DNA of 64,000 nt from Flavisolibacter ginsenosidimutans (GTDB taxonomy: Bacteria; Bacteroidota; Bacteroidia; Chitinophagales; Chitinophagaceae): positions 372,001 through 436,000 of the forward strand of contig NZ_CP042433.1 in NCBI RefSeq assembly GCF_007970805.1, read 5' to 3'. The first letter of the stretch is position 1. Each line of letters starts with the position of its first letter. Positions 15,787-24,766 of this stretch are shown piece after piece. Below the pieces are notes generated by a model. That model was not told the origin of the DNA, did no database searches, and saw nothing but the letters and a program-made list of their open reading frames with translations. Made by a program: the position numbers and the translations under genes.

Positions 15787-16479
15787 ATGCAGATAAAATC
15801 AGTCATCATAGACGACGAACCCCTGGCGCTGGAAGTACTCAGGCAGTACATTGAAAAGTTTCCTTCCCTCCAATTGCTACAAAGTTTTGACGATGCCGTT
15901 GCCGGCAGGAGTTATTTGAAAACCAACGCGGTTGATCTTCTTTTCATTGACATCAACATGCCCGACGTGAAAGGGACGGAGCTGGTGCGCAGCCTTGAGA
16001 ACAGACCAATGGTGATTTTTACAACCGCCTACAAGAATTATGCGCTGGAAGGATTTGAGCTGGATGCGATTGATTATTTGGTAAAGCCCATTGCCTTTGA
16101 ACGCTTCAGCAAGGCCGTACAAAAGGCAACGGAGTTTTATGGCTTGCGCCAATCGGTAAAGCCCGAAAACGACAACCTGTTTGTGCGGGCCGAATACCAG
16201 TTGGTAAAAATTCCCTTCAGCGACATTGACTACATTGAAAGCGTAGAAGATTATTTGAAAATACACATTGCAAACAGCCGGCCTGTAATGACGTTAATGA
16301 CCATGAAAGCTGTGCTGGAAAAGCTTCCGGCTTCGCAGTTTGCCCGCATTCACCGCAGCTACATCGTACAGTTGTCGAAAATAAAATCGGTCGTTAACCG
16401 CAAAGTAAATCTTGGCAATGTTGAATTGCCGGTAAGCTCCAGCTACGTTGAGTTCATTAAAGAATGGACGAAACAATAA
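15787..16479 (+). CDS. LytTR-family response regulator
   Basis: This 230-residue protein has a receiver domain with phospho-acceptor Asp55 (FIDINMPD), TTAYKN and the Lys in LVKPIAF, then a LytTR DNA-binding domain (about 130-230; KIPFSDIDYIESVEDYLKIH). It pairs with the LytS-type kinase upstream. ATG 15787 is preferred over TTG 15772, which would start inside the repeat array. A likely target is the PepSY-like lipoprotein gene 180 bp downstream, inferred only from position. Confidence 0.93.
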   Translation: MQIKSVIIDDEPLALEVLRQYIEKFPSLQLLQSFDDAVAGRSYLKTNAVDLLFIDINMPDVKGTELVRSLENRPMVIFTTAYKNYALEGFELDAIDYLVKPIAFERFSKAVQKATEFYGLRQSVKPENDNLFVRAEYQLVKIPFSDIDYIESVEDYLKIHIANSRPVMTLMTMKAVLEKLPASQFARIHRSYIVQLSKIKSVVNRKVNLGNVELPVSSSYVEFIKEWTKQ

Positions 16480-16657
16480 AAGCTCACAGCCAATTTTTCG
16501 TTCGTCCATAAAAATATTCCATTCGCCGATAAGTCTGCTTTTCTCCCAACCATCACACACGTTTGTGCATCTGTTTTCACGTTTATACATCTACTTGAAC
16601 ACAGAAAATTTTCTTCGCTATCGCTGACACCTCTACCCAATTTTTAACACCAATTGT

Positions 16658-17572
16658 ATGAAGATGAAAACTCCATTTAAAAGAGCATTCCTTGCTATTG
16701 CTTCAGCGACCCTTTTGTTCACGGCTTGTAAAAAAAGCGACTTAACACAAACGGGCAGTTCCTCCACGTCAAACACGATTGCCGTTGCAGCTTCGTTAAC
16801 TTCTTCAACCGCATCCACCAGCTCCACCACGCAGGACAGCGTTTATTTAGTGCAGCCTTGTGGCCGCGGCGGACGAAGAGACTCCGTTGCGCAATCAAGC
16901 CTGCCTTCTGCCGTTGGCTCTTATCTTTCGGCTAACTATTCGGGCTACACGTTTAGCAAGGCCTTCGCCGTTAAAGACGCTTCTGGCAACACAACCGGCT
17001 ACGTTGTTGTGATCTACTACAACAACACTCCCGTGGGTCTTCAGTTTGACAGCGCTGGCGCTTTTGTGAAGGTGCTTGAGCAAAGAGAAAAGGGTGATTT
17101 GGACGGCGCGGGATGGCATCACGGCGGCCGGTTTGAACACCGCGACGGCCAGCAAAGAGACAGCATTGCGTTGAGCGCATTGCCTTCTTCTATCACGGCT
17201 TATTTTGCAGCCAATTATGCAACCGATACGTTGGTAAAAGCCTTCCGCGACCGCGACAGCAGCATTGTTGTATTGTCGAAAAATAACGGCGCTTTTGCGA
17301 CGGTGTTTACCGCAAGCGGCTCGTTTGTAAAACGCATTCAACTGCACGATAGTACGGGATCGGCCCAGGCAATTGATCTTTCTGCGCTGCCTTCCACTGC
17401 GGCAAATTATTTGTCTACGACTTATCCCAACTATGTCTTTGAAAAAGCGTTTTCTGTTTCGCAAAACGGAGCGCTGAAAGGTTACGTTGTGTTTATTGAC
17501 GCCAACAACACGAAGTACGCCGTGGAGTTTGACGCGACGGGCAACTTCCTGCACGCAAAAACTATTCACTAA
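16658..17572 (+). CDS. Lipoprotein with three PepSY-like repeats
   Basis: This 304-residue protein has a lipobox (LLFTAC, Cys24), a Ser/Thr-rich linker (about 30-62), and three copies of a roughly 70-residue unit. The units begin SSLPSAVGSYLSANY, SALPSSITAYFAANY and SALPSTAANYLSTTY, each followed by KAF and usually GYVV. This is the PepSY-like, BLIP-like fold common in Bacteroidota surface lipoproteins. Between the first two units is a His/Arg/Asp-rich linker (HHGGRFEHRDGQQRDS). Function is unknown; inhibitor-type or ligand-binding roles are known for the fold. It lies directly after a LytS/LytTR pair. Confidence 0.8.
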   Translation: MKMKTPFKRAFLAIASATLLFTACKKSDLTQTGSSSTSNTIAVAASLTSSTASTSSTTQDSVYLVQPCGRGGRRDSVAQSSLPSAVGSYLSANYSGYTFSKAFAVKDASGNTTGYVVVIYYNNTPVGLQFDSAGAFVKVLEQREKGDLDGAGWHHGGRFEHRDGQQRDSIALSALPSSITAYFAANYATDTLVKAFRDRDSSIVVLSKNNGAFATVFTASGSFVKRIQLHDSTGSAQAIDLSALPSTAANYLSTTYPNYVFEKAFSVSQNGALKGYVVFIDANNTKYAVEFDATGNFLHAKTIH

Positions 17573-17577
17573 GAAGA

Positions 17578-17616
17578 AACAATCCCGGCCGTTAACAGGC
17601 CGGTCGGGATTGTTTT
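17578..17616. terminator. Convergent intrinsic terminator
   Basis: AACAATCCCG (17578-17587) pairs with CGGGATTGTT (17605-17614), with an inner GGCC/GGCC extension and a T run. It ends the PepSY-like gene and faces the WalJ-like gene on the other strand. Confidence 0.85.
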
Positions 17617-17686
17617 AAATGTACGTTTCGGCGAAAAGCAAAGCGTCTTGTCCGCTCGACAATTTATTACCGTAAGCAGAAGTCGT

Positions 17687-18520
17687 TTAGAAAGAAAAAG
17701 CAAGTTGCGGCTGTTGCACAAACGCATCGAAATTGTTTTGAAGCAACGCACTTAAAGCAGCGAGTTTATATACTTCTGTTTCCCGGCTTCTTGATGTGAC
17801 AATAGTTTTTACCTTACCTGCATTTGCTGCAAACAAGTCTTCAACCAGCTTTGGGCAGTTGTTGTTGTACGAGAGGTGCGAAAGGAAAAGATGCGACAAA
17901 GACGGCGAACGGTGTTGCAGAAACAAATCCAGTGCCTGCCGGTTGGAAATGTGGCCGTAGCCGTTACGGATGCGGTTCTTTAGGTAAAAGGGATAACGGC
18001 CTTTGTCCAGCATTTGCTCGTCGTAATTGCTTTCCAAAAACACGGCGTGGCATTGTTGAAAATGGTACACCACGTTCTCGCAAGCCTTGCCAATATCGGT
18101 TATCACGCCAACGATTGTGTTGTTGCAAGAAACCGTAAAGCTAAAGGGATCAGCAGCGTCGTGCAGCTTTGAAAAGGGATGCACGGTAAGGTCGCCAATC
18201 ACAACGTCTTCGCTTGCGGTAAAATGATGAAGCAAGCTTTTTTCAAACCAAAGCCGGCTTCCTTTTAGTGTTCCTTCGCTGATGAAAACCGGGAGCTTGT
18301 ATTTTTTTGCCAGAACGGGAAGGCCTGAAATATGGTCGGTATGCTCGTGCGAAACAAAAACGGCTTTCACTTTTTGCAGCGACAGGCCGGCTCGCTTCAT
18401 CCGCAGCTCAATTTCTTTACACGAAATGCCCGCGTCCACAAGAACGGCTTCGTTTTCGTTGCCCACATAATAACAATTTCCGTTGCTGCCCGACGCAATG
18501 GAACAGACTTCTACCGCCAT
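17687..18520 (-). CDS. MBL-fold hydrolase, WalJ/YycJ-like
   Basis: This 277-residue cytoplasmic metallo-beta-lactamase-fold protein has the metal motif SHEHTDH (His58, His60, Asp62, His63), an opening strand CSIASGSNGNCYYVG, VITDIGKAC, and a C-terminal SRSRETEVYKL. These match the WalJ/YycJ group, which has proposed exonuclease or cell-wall-linked roles in other phyla. I use the internal Met (18520) because family members begin just before CSIASGSNGN; an upstream Met at 18565 adds a basic tail. Confidence 0.88.
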   Translation of the reverse strand: MAVEVCSIASGSNGNCYYVGNENEAVLVDAGISCKEIELRMKRAGLSLQKVKAVFVSHEHTDHISGLPVLAKKYKLPVFISEGTLKGSRLWFEKSLLHHFTASEDVVIGDLTVHPFSKLHDAADPFSFTVSCNNTIVGVITDIGKACENVVYHFQQCHAVFLESNYDEQMLDKGRYPFYLKNRIRNGYGHISNRQALDLFLQHRSPSLSHLFLSHLSYNNNCPKLVEDLFAANAGKVKTIVTSRSRETEVYKLAALSALLQNNFDAFVQQPQLAFSF

Positions 18521-18673
18521 GCGGCAAAGAAATTTCTTTTTTGCCAAAGGGAAAAACGGATGCAAAGGTTTTGGGCCGTTTTTAAGTTTTGCGCAGGGTT
18601 TTGGGCAAAGCCGCCAAGCAAAGCCGCAAAAGAGTTTTTATGTAACCGGCATTTGTAATTTTATTCAGCGTCT

Positions 18674-18716
18674 GTTGTGTCGCACACTTCAGGGTTCAGG
18701 GCATTATTCAGCAATG
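18674..18716 (-). repeat. Dispersed hairpin repeat, degenerate copy 3
   Basis: GTTGTGTCGCACACTTCAGG plus GTTCAGGGCATTATTCA corresponds to the reverse strand of the repeat. It shares the downstream TTCAGRGCRTTATTCA with copy 4 at 28687, but the hairpin arm has decayed. Confidence 0.6.
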
Positions 18717-18797
18717 TTTACTCAGCGATAGCGGCGGGACCACGACGCTGCGTTGTTTAACTGTAGCGTCGCTGTATGAACCTTGCTTCGATTGCGG

Positions 18798-19520
18798 TTA
18801 TAAATACAGGTAATAATCTTTTAAGAGCGCAGTAAACGCAGGCGTGTATTTGTCGTTTTCATCTTTAACGGACGTTGTCGCTTCAACTTGCCCGACTTCT
18901 TTTTTACCGCCCCTTATCATCAGCCGAAACGGCTGATGGTTGGGTGTTTGTTTTACCAGAATTCGTTGGCATTGATAAAGGTTTTCCTGCTTCAACAAGC
19001 TATCAATTTCTTTCGCTCTTTTTGCCGGCAGCAACAGAAAAAATGTTCCTTCTTCTGTCAAATGACTTTTGATGAAGGAGAAGAGCTGCGGAAGCTTCAA
19101 TCCTTCGTCGTGGTGCGCAAGATTTTTGGTTTTGCGGCCTGATTTCAATTCACTTTCGTAGAAAGGCGGATTGGAAACAATGCAGTCGTATTGTTTGGCC
19201 GTTTGCCAGGTTAAAACATCTTGCGTGATCACGTTGATTTGGTTGCTCCACGCCGAAGCGGCCACATTTTGCTTTGCCTGTACCGCCGCGTTGCTGTCAA
19301 TTTCAATCGCATCAATGTTAATGTTGTTTTTCTGTGCAATCATCAAGGAAAGCAAGCCACTGCCCGCGCCAATGTCTAAGCAGTTTTTCAATTCCAATTG
19401 TGCGCTTGCAATTCTGGCTGAAGCCCAGGCGCCAAACAAGCAACCATCGGTCGTCACTTTCATAGCGCACCGGTCGTGATGCACGGTAAATTGTTTGAAT
19501 TGAAAATACGTGTTCGGCAC
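18798..19520 (-). CDS. trmN6: tRNA1(Val) (adenine(37)-N6)-methyltransferase
   Basis: This 240-residue SAM methyltransferase makes N6-methyladenosine at position 37 of tRNA1(Val). The SAM motif is LDIGAGSGLLSLM, and the N6-adenine catalytic motif is NPPF in DCIVSNPPFYESEL. The N-terminal FQFKQFTVHHDRCAMKVTTDG is typical of the family (YfiC). The start appears to be GTG 19520; no ATG lies upstream in frame. It lies between the WalJ-like gene and tsaD, all on the minus strand. Confidence 0.9.
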   Translation of the reverse strand: MPNTYFQFKQFTVHHDRCAMKVTTDGCLFGAWASARIASAQLELKNCLDIGAGSGLLSLMIAQKNNINIDAIEIDSNAAVQAKQNVAASAWSNQINVITQDVLTWQTAKQYDCIVSNPPFYESELKSGRKTKNLAHHDEGLKLPQLFSFIKSHLTEEGTFFLLLPAKRAKEIDSLLKQENLYQCQRILVKQTPNHQPFRLMIRGGKKEVGQVEATTSVKDENDKYTPAFTALLKDYYLYL

Positions 19521-19539
19521 AGCGGATTTGAATTTCTGA

Positions 19540-19570
19540 TTCTTAATTCTTAATTCTTAATTCTTAATTC
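19540..19570. repeat. TTCTTAA heptamer array
   Basis: There are 4.4 perfect copies of the 7-bp unit TTCTTAA between trmN6 and tsaD. No facing partner array is seen here. The adjacent AATTTCTGATT word recurs on the opposite strand upstream of proC and sdhA. Confidence 0.9.
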
Positions 19571-19574
19571 ATCT

Positions 19575-20582
19575 TCATTCCCAACTTGCCCTTGCTGATG
19601 CGCTAACAGAAAGCGGTGTGGAATCGCCGTGTAAAAATTTATAGTAAGCCGTTATCGCAATCATGGCAGCGTTGTCGGTGCAGTATTCGAACGGCGGTAT
19701 AAAGCTCTTCCAATTGTTTTGTTCACACATTTCGGCAAAGGCCTTGCGCAAGCTGCTGTTGGCCGAAACGCCACCGGCAATGCACAACTGCGTGATGCCC
19801 GTTTGCAGCGCAGCTTTTTTTAATTTTTTCAGCAGGATGGTAATGATGCGTTCCTGGATGGAAGCGCACAAATCGGCTAAGTTTTCGGCAACGAAATTTT
19901 CGTTGTTCTTCACTTCTTTTTGCAAAAAATAAAGGATGGATGTTTTCAGTCCGCTGAAGCTAAAATCCAATCCGGGAATTTGGGGTTCGGCAAACGTAAA
20001 ACGTGACGGATTGCCATCTTTGGCGTATTTGTCAATCAGCGGTCCGCCGGGATAGGGGAGGCCTAAAAGCTTTGCCGATTTATCAAAGGCTTCACCGGCT
20101 GCATCGTCAAGCGTTTCGCCGATGACTTTTAAATCGAAAGAACTGTTGGCAACGACGATCTGCGTGTGGCCGCCGCTTACCGTTAAACACAAAAAGGGAA
20201 AAGAAGGTTTCTCGTCGGGAATCAAATTGGCCAATACATGTGCCTGCATGTGGTGCACGGCAATCAGCGGTTTGGCCCGTGCAAAGGCGAGTGATTTTGC
20301 AAACTGGCTGCCCACGAGCAGAGACCCAATTAATCCCGGTGATTGCGTAAATGCAAAGGCATCTATGTTATCAATAGAAATGCCGGCTTGTTTTAAAGCC
20401 ACGTCCACAACGGGCACGATGTTTTGCATGTGCGCACGGCTGGCCAGTTCGGGCACCACGCCGCCGTATTGCTCGTGCACTTTTTGGTTAGCGATATAGT
20501 TGGACAAAATTTTTCCATCGCAGCAAACGGATGCGGATGTTTCGTCGCAGGAAGATTCGATGGCGAGTATTGTAGTTGACAA
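19575..20582 (-). CDS. tsaD: tRNA N6-adenosine threonylcarbamoyltransferase
   Basis: This 335-residue Kae1/TsaD-family protein transfers the threonylcarbamoyl group to A37 of ANN-decoding tRNAs, working with TsaB and TsaE. The metal-binding HMQAH (His111, His115) is present. The N-terminal ASKHA motif ILAIESSCDETS, LTVSGGHTQIV and GGVSANSSLR are also present. The start is TTG 20582 (no upstream ATG in frame). The upstream side has GTTGAT-type octamer words and the divergent end of the ABC permease gene. Confidence 0.95.
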   Translation of the reverse strand: MSTTILAIESSCDETSASVCCDGKILSNYIANQKVHEQYGGVVPELASRAHMQNIVPVVDVALKQAGISIDNIDAFAFTQSPGLIGSLLVGSQFAKSLAFARAKPLIAVHHMQAHVLANLIPDEKPSFPFLCLTVSGGHTQIVVANSSFDLKVIGETLDDAAGEAFDKSAKLLGLPYPGGPLIDKYAKDGNPSRFTFAEPQIPGLDFSFSGLKTSILYFLQKEVKNNENFVAENLADLCASIQERIITILLKKLKKAALQTGITQLCIAGGVSANSSLRKAFAEMCEQNNWKSFIPPFEYCTDNAAMIAITAYYKFLHGDSTPLSVSASARASWE

Positions 20583-20621
20583 GTTGATTAGTTGATTGGT
20601 GAACAGGACGCAATTTACTTA

Positions 20622-21863
20622 TCAACCTCTAATTGCTACTGCCGGATGGAGCTTTGCAGCCTGCGCGGCAGGAATAATGCCGGCGGCAATACCGGCGGCG
20701 ATGCAAATAAAAATAGCAACGGCAATGATGCCGGGCGAAAGAAAAATAGGAAAGCTAAAAGCAGCCGTTGCTATTTTGGTAAGCGCATAAACAAGAGCGA
20801 GGCCAATGAATCCGCCAACGATGCACAGGAAGGCCGACTCCAACAAAAATTCGGTTAGAATCATTCTTCGTTTTGCACCCAGCGCTTTTTTTAACCCAAT
20901 TTGCGAACGCCGTTCGGCTACGGTAACGAACATGATGTTGGCCACACCGAATATTCCCACGATAAACGACAGGCCGCCAATGATCCATCCGCCAAGGTTA
21001 ATGCTTACAAAAGCCTTGCTCATTACCTCGGTAAAATCATTTACGTCGTTCAACGAAAAATTGTCTTCTTCCTGCGGGCTTAATCTTCGCACGGCCCGCA
21101 TCGTTCCTTTCAACTCGTCCTTCAATTCTTTGCTGTTGATGCCTTCTTTTCCCTGCACCATAATCAAGGGGTCAGCCTTGGTTTCGTCCATAATGGTGCG
21201 TGCCGATTTGTAAGGCATCAGCACGCATTCATCGAAGCCCCAACCGCCGATGAGTTGAGATCCTCTTTTTTTCATCACACCGATCACGATTAAATTTTGT
21301 CCGCGAACAGTGATCGTTTTTTGCGAGGCAAAAGCCGCATCGCTAAACAAGCGTTCGGCAAGCGTGTGGCCCAGCACAGCGACGTTTGTGCCGCGGTAAA
21401 ATTCCGCTTCCGAAAGGGCCCGGCCGTACTGAATTTCTATGGGCTGAATGGTGGTAAAGTCTTCGCTGACGCCGTAAATACGAATTCGTTCGGCCACGTT
21501 GCCGTTGCCTTCAACATTGGCAGGCGTCGTAATTTTAAACGCAACGTATTGCGCCGTGGACGTACGGGATTTTATTTCGGCCAACTCATCATAACGAGGC
21601 GATGGCCGTTTTACATATTTCCAAAACGGATAATCGGGACCGCCGCCGTATTCCCATTTGTCTACGTAAATGGTGTTTGTTCCAAGCGAACGGATTTCTG
21701 ATTGGAGGTTCTTTTCAAGGCTGCCTACGGTGGCCAAAACACCGATGATGCAAAAGATGCCGATGGTGATGCCAAAGAGCGAAAGAAAAGTGCGCAGCTT
21801 TGCCTTCCACAATTCAAGCAGGGCGATTTTAAAGCTGCTTCCGATGATGGCGAAGAGACGCAT
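20622..21863 (-). CDS. ABC transporter permease, MacB/FtsX type
   Basis: This 413-residue inner-membrane protein has one helix near the N terminus (TFLSLFGITIGIFCIIGVLA), a large periplasmic MacB-type core (about 50-270), and three C-terminal FtsX helices (LGGWIIGGLSFIVGIFG onward) ending in the usual PAxxAAKLHPAVAIRG. It should pair with an ATPase encoded elsewhere, for export of a peptide, lipoprotein or drug; the substrate is unknown. The start at 21863 is supported by a perfect -7 box (TATTTTTG on the minus strand) 5 nt upstream. A longer start at 21905 would include that box in the gene. Confidence 0.9.
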   Translation of the reverse strand: MRLFAIIGSSFKIALLELWKAKLRTFLSLFGITIGIFCIIGVLATVGSLEKNLQSEIRSLGTNTIYVDKWEYGGGPDYPFWKYVKRPSPRYDELAEIKSRTSTAQYVAFKITTPANVEGNGNVAERIRIYGVSEDFTTIQPIEIQYGRALSEAEFYRGTNVAVLGHTLAERLFSDAAFASQKTITVRGQNLIVIGVMKKRGSQLIGGWGFDECVLMPYKSARTIMDETKADPLIMVQGKEGINSKELKDELKGTMRAVRRLSPQEEDNFSLNDVNDFTEVMSKAFVSINLGGWIIGGLSFIVGIFGVANIMFVTVAERRSQIGLKKALGAKRRMILTEFLLESAFLCIVGGFIGLALVYALTKIATAAFSFPIFLSPGIIAVAIFICIAAGIAAGIIPAAQAAKLHPAVAIRG

Positions 21864-21868
21864 GAGAG

Positions 21869-21876
21869 CAAAAATA
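21869..21876 (-). promoter_or_regulatory. -7 box TATTTTTG, 5 nt before the ABC permease start
   Basis: CAAAAATA on the plus strand is TATTTTTG on the minus strand, a perfect TAnnTTTG. It is five bases from the ATG, which implies a leaderless transcript. The -33 element is not clear. Confidence 0.55.
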
Positions 21877-22074
21877 ACGAGTGGCCACTCGCCAGTAACT
21901 ATCAAGCACGATTACATGCGATAGAAAGCTTCTTTGAATTGGAGAAGTTTTCGTTGAAGACAGTTGTTAATGACTACTGGCTACTCGCCGCTTGCTACTT
22001 GCTTTTTCCCTAATTTCGGTGCAATCCCGAATTTTATTGAAAGACATTTTCTAACGATTTCTGAACACCGAATT

Positions 22075-22440
22075 ATGGCAAAAATTTTATTGATTGACGA
22101 CGATCCCGACGTGCGCACGGTTTTGCGGGCAACCCTTCAGCGGCAGGGCTACGAAGTGGAAACGGCTTCGGGGAGAGACGAGGCTTTCGCCAAACTTCAA
22201 CAGGCAAAGCCGGCCTTGATAATGATGGATGTGCTTTTGTCGGGTGCAGATGGCCGTGAACTTTGCCGCGAAATAAAAGCGGCTGAACGTACCAAAAACA
22301 TTCCCGTTATCATGTTTTCCGGCCATCCCGGCGCCGCGTTGAAATTTGAAACCTATGGCGCCAATGATTTCATTTCGAAGCCTTTCAACACCGAAGATTT
22401 GTTGGCGAAACTTAGCCGGCAGATGGGAACGGTGAAGTAA
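22075..22440 (+). CDS. Single-domain response regulator
   Basis: This 121-residue receiver has no output domain. The acidic pocket is in LLIDDDPD, the phospho-acceptor is Asp52 (IMMDVLLSG), and FSGHPG and FISKPF supply the switch residue and Lys. I chose ATG 22075 because it begins the receiver strand; the longer frame from 21964 adds 37 unrelated residues. No kinase is nearby, so it may act through protein contact with an unlinked partner. Confidence 0.93.
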   Translation: MAKILLIDDDPDVRTVLRATLQRQGYEVETASGRDEAFAKLQQAKPALIMMDVLLSGADGRELCREIKAAERTKNIPVIMFSGHPGAALKFETYGANDFISKPFNTEDLLAKLSRQMGTVK

Positions 22441-22503
22441 GGTTGAGGTTAAGAAATGCGGCAGGTATTTTAACCAATTGTCCTCCGTGCTGACAGCGTA
22501 AAA

Positions 22504-22538
22504 AAAGTCCTCTGTTTCAAACAGAGGACTTTTGTTTT
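22504..22538. terminator. Two-way intrinsic terminator
   Basis: AAAGTCCTCTGT (22504-22515) pairs with ACAGAGGACTTT (22521-22532) and is followed by T-rich sequence. It ends the receiver gene; the A run also gives a T tract for the small minus-strand gene at 22552. Confidence 0.85.
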
Positions 22539-22551
22539 TGGGTTTCACGGG

Positions 22552-22752
22552 TTAACATTCATCCGGTCTTTTGCCGTCGTTCCTTTGCTGATCTGAACTA
22601 TTCCTGCCTTTATGCTTTGGATTGTAAGGCTGACGAATTTGCTCGTAATTCATGCCTTCAAATCCTTCATAATTCTGTCGCTCAGTGCCTTCAGTTGCAG
22701 TCCGGCTTATGTCTGTATCGCCCATTTGGTCATTCCTCAAATCCTGTGACAT
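22552..22752 (-). CDS. Small hydrophilic hypothetical protein
   Basis: This 66-residue protein is rich in Asp, Glu, Asn, Gln and Arg, with no membrane segment and almost no hydrophobic core (begins MSQDLRNDQMGDTDISR). It ends close to a two-way terminator, as a real gene would. Its composition resembles the three small disordered proteins at 37449-38091. I do not recognise a family. Confidence 0.5.
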   Translation of the reverse strand: MSQDLRNDQMGDTDISRTATEGTERQNYEGFEGMNYEQIRQPYNPKHKGRNSSDQQRNDGKRPDEC

Positions 22753-22982
22753 AAAACTGAAAGATTGTTCTGCTCTTCTTACTTAAAAAATGATACCAAA
22801 AAAACCAGCCGTTTATTTTTCAGGCGCTTACAGCTTAAAAAAAATTCTTTTGCGTTGTAACCAAGAGGGATAAGCCGTGGCTGAATTTCCACAATTAAAG
22901 CATTCCTGGCGTCGCTTTGTTTTTCCTTAACAAAAAACGTAGAAAGCTCTGCCTCCGGTCGGCTACTTTTGCAACCCAATTT
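22753..22982. other. Intergenic stretch without a supported gene
   Basis: A 66-codon minus-strand frame (22779-22979) is present but its composition is not convincing. No promoter or RNA gene is recognised. The stretch is followed by the octamer arrays before prfC. Confidence 0.4.
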
Positions 22983-23065
22983 GATTAGCTGATGTGCTGA
23001 TTAGCTGATAAACGTTTAACGTGTTTTCAAATTGGCTAATCAGTACACCAGCTAATCAGTTAATT
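22983..23065. repeat. Facing pair of octamer arrays (GATTAGCT / AGCTAATC words)
   Basis: GATTAGCT, GATGTGCT, GATTAGCT and GATAAACG (22983-23014) face GGCTAATC, AGTACACC, AGCTAATC and AGTTAATT (23034-23065). The two halves are near-perfect reverse complements and end 6 bp before the prfC start. Confidence 0.85.
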
Positions 23066-23071
23066 ACTCCC

Positions 23072-24658
23072 ATGAAGTATCAAAACGAAATACAAAAGCG
23101 CCGCACCTTCGCCATCATTTCGCACCCCGATGCGGGCAAGACAACGCTCACGGAAAAATTCCTTCTTTTCGGTGGTGCCATACAGGTGGCTGGCGCGGTA
23201 AAAAGCAACAAGATCAAGAAAGCCGCAACCTCGGACTTTATGGAGATTGAGCGGCAACGCGGCATCTCCGTAGCCACATCGGTGATGAGTTTCGAGTACG
23301 ACGGAACGTTAATCAACTTGTTGGACACACCCGGCCACAAAGATTTTGCGGAAGATACCTACCGAACGCTTACCGCAGTTGACAGCGTTATTCTTGTGGT
23401 GGACAGTGTGAACGGCGTGGAAGAGCAAACACGCCGGCTAATGGAAGTTATCAGCATGCGGAAAACGCCGGTAATCGTTTTCATTAACAAGATGGACCGT
23501 GACGGAAAAAACCGTTTTGACTTGTTGGAAGAAATCGAAAAGGAATTGTCCATTTCTCTTCATCCAATGACATGGCCCATCAACCAGGGCAAAGACTTTA
23601 AAGGCGTTTACGACTTGCACAACAAAAGCCTGCGGCTGTTTACGGCGGGCTCAAAAGCGGCCGATGAAGATGCCATTTCTGTTGCCGATTTATCGGCTTC
23701 CGTTCTGGATGAAAAACTCGGCAGCCGTGATGCGCAAATTTTGCGCGAAGACGTGGAACTGATTGACGGCGTTTACGGAGAACTGGACGTGAAGACATAC
23801 TTAAAAGGCAATGTAGCGCCAGTGTTTTTTGGTTCGGCCATCAACAACTTTGGTGTAAAGGAAATGCTCGACACCTTTATCCGCATTGCACCGGTGCCAA
23901 AAGACCGCGAAACAAGCAAACGCCCTGTAGCGGTAAACGAAGACAAATTCAGTGGTTTTATTTTTAAGATTCATGCTAACCTTGATCCCAAGCACCGCGA
24001 CCGCATTGCCTTTCTTCGTGTGTGTTCAGGCAAGTTTGAGCGCAACAAATATTTTCACCACGTTCGTCTGGACAAGGATGTGCGGTTCTCCAATCCTTAT
24101 TCATTTTTGGCCCGCGAAAAAAGCGTGGTTGATGATGCTTATCCCGGCGATGTTGTGGGTTTGTTTGATACCGGCAATTTTAAAATCGGCGACACATTAA
24201 CCGAAGGCGAAGACTTTTATTTTACCGGCATTCCTACTTTTTCGCCCGAGATTTTTAAGGAAGTGGTAAACAAAGACCCGATGAAAACAAAGCAGCTTGA
24301 AAAGGGTTTACTGCAATTAACCGACGAAGGCGTGGCGCAATTGTTCACGCAATTCGGCGGCAACAAAAAAATCATTGGTTGCGTGGGCGAGCTGCAGTTT
24401 GAAGTGATTCAATACCGCTTGCTGCACGAATACGGCGCATCGGTTGTGTTCAATTCCTTGCCTTATTACAAAGCTTGCTGGATCACCAGCAACGACCCAA
24501 AAAAGCTCGAAGATTTTATTCGGTTTAAGGGCGCCAACATTGCACAGGATAAAGACGGCCATCTGGTTTATTTAGCACAAAGCGAATGGTTCTTAAACAC
24601 CGAACGCACCAACAACCCCGATATTGAATTTCACTTTACGAGTGAAGTGCACAAGTAG
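23072..24658 (+). CDS. prfC: Peptide chain release factor 3
   Basis: This 528-residue translational GTPase recycles RF1/RF2 from the ribosome. The G1 motif HPDAGKTT is at residues 18-25; DTPGHKDF (G3) and NKMDRDG (G4) follow, and the RF3-specific N terminus [19 protein letters not shown] is clear. Length matches the roughly 529-residue family. ATG 23072 is chosen; an in-frame start at 23021 would run through the octamer array. Confidence 0.96.
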   Translation: MKYQNEIQKRRTFAIISHPDAGKTTLTEKFLLFGGAIQVAGAVKSNKIKKAATSDFMEIERQRGISVATSVMSFEYDGTLINLLDTPGHKDFAEDTYRTLTAVDSVILVVDSVNGVEEQTRRLMEVISMRKTPVIVFINKMDRDGKNRFDLLEEIEKELSISLHPMTWPINQGKDFKGVYDLHNKSLRLFTAGSKAADEDAISVADLSASVLDEKLGSRDAQILREDVELIDGVYGELDVKTYLKGNVAPVFFGSAINNFGVKEMLDTFIRIAPVPKDRETSKRPVAVNEDKFSGFIFKIHANLDPKHRDRIAFLRVCSGKFERNKYFHHVRLDKDVRFSNPYSFLAREKSVVDDAYPGDVVGLFDTGNFKIGDTLTEGEDFYFTGIPTFSPEIFKEVVNKDPMKTKQLEKGLLQLTDEGVAQLFTQFGGNKKIIGCVGELQFEVIQYRLLHEYGASVVFNSLPYYKACWITSNDPKKLEDFIRFKGANIAQDKDGHLVYLAQSEWFLNTERTNNPDIEFHFTSEVHK

Positions 24659-24666
24659 CGAAACGC

Positions 24667-24745
24667 GAGACGTCAGACGTGAAACCGGAAAGCCATTTAA
24701 ACTAAAGTTCACTACGGTCTCACGTTTCACGTCTGACGTCTCACC
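24667..24745. repeat. Facing pair of heptamer arrays (GAGACGT / TCTCACG words)
   Basis: GAGACGT, CAGACGT and GAAACCG (24667-24687) face TCTCACG, TTTCACG, TCTGACG and TCTCACC (24718-24745). The words are closely related to the array at 15691. It separates prfC from bshB1. Confidence 0.85.
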
Positions 24746-24754
24746 CTCCCTGAT

Positions 24755-24761
24755 TATCTTG
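24755..24761 (+). promoter_or_regulatory. -7 box (TATCTTG) 5 nt before bshB1
   Basis: TATCTTG resembles the -7 element with one base fewer and lies five bases before ATG 24767. It suggests a leaderless mRNA; the match is imperfect. Confidence 0.4.
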
Positions 24762-24766
24762 CACGC

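Noticed and set aside
16895..17569. 224-codon open frame antisense to the PepSY-like lipoprotein
   Set aside because: The sense frame has a signal peptide and three clear repeats; the antisense frame has neither.
22779..22979. 66-codon minus-strand frame upstream of prfC
   Set aside because: It has no signal, motif or promoter, and its composition is not convincing.
22983..23065. Short regularly spaced repeats that might be a CRISPR array
   Set aside because: Units are 8 bp with no spacers and form a facing inverted pair. No cas genes are present.
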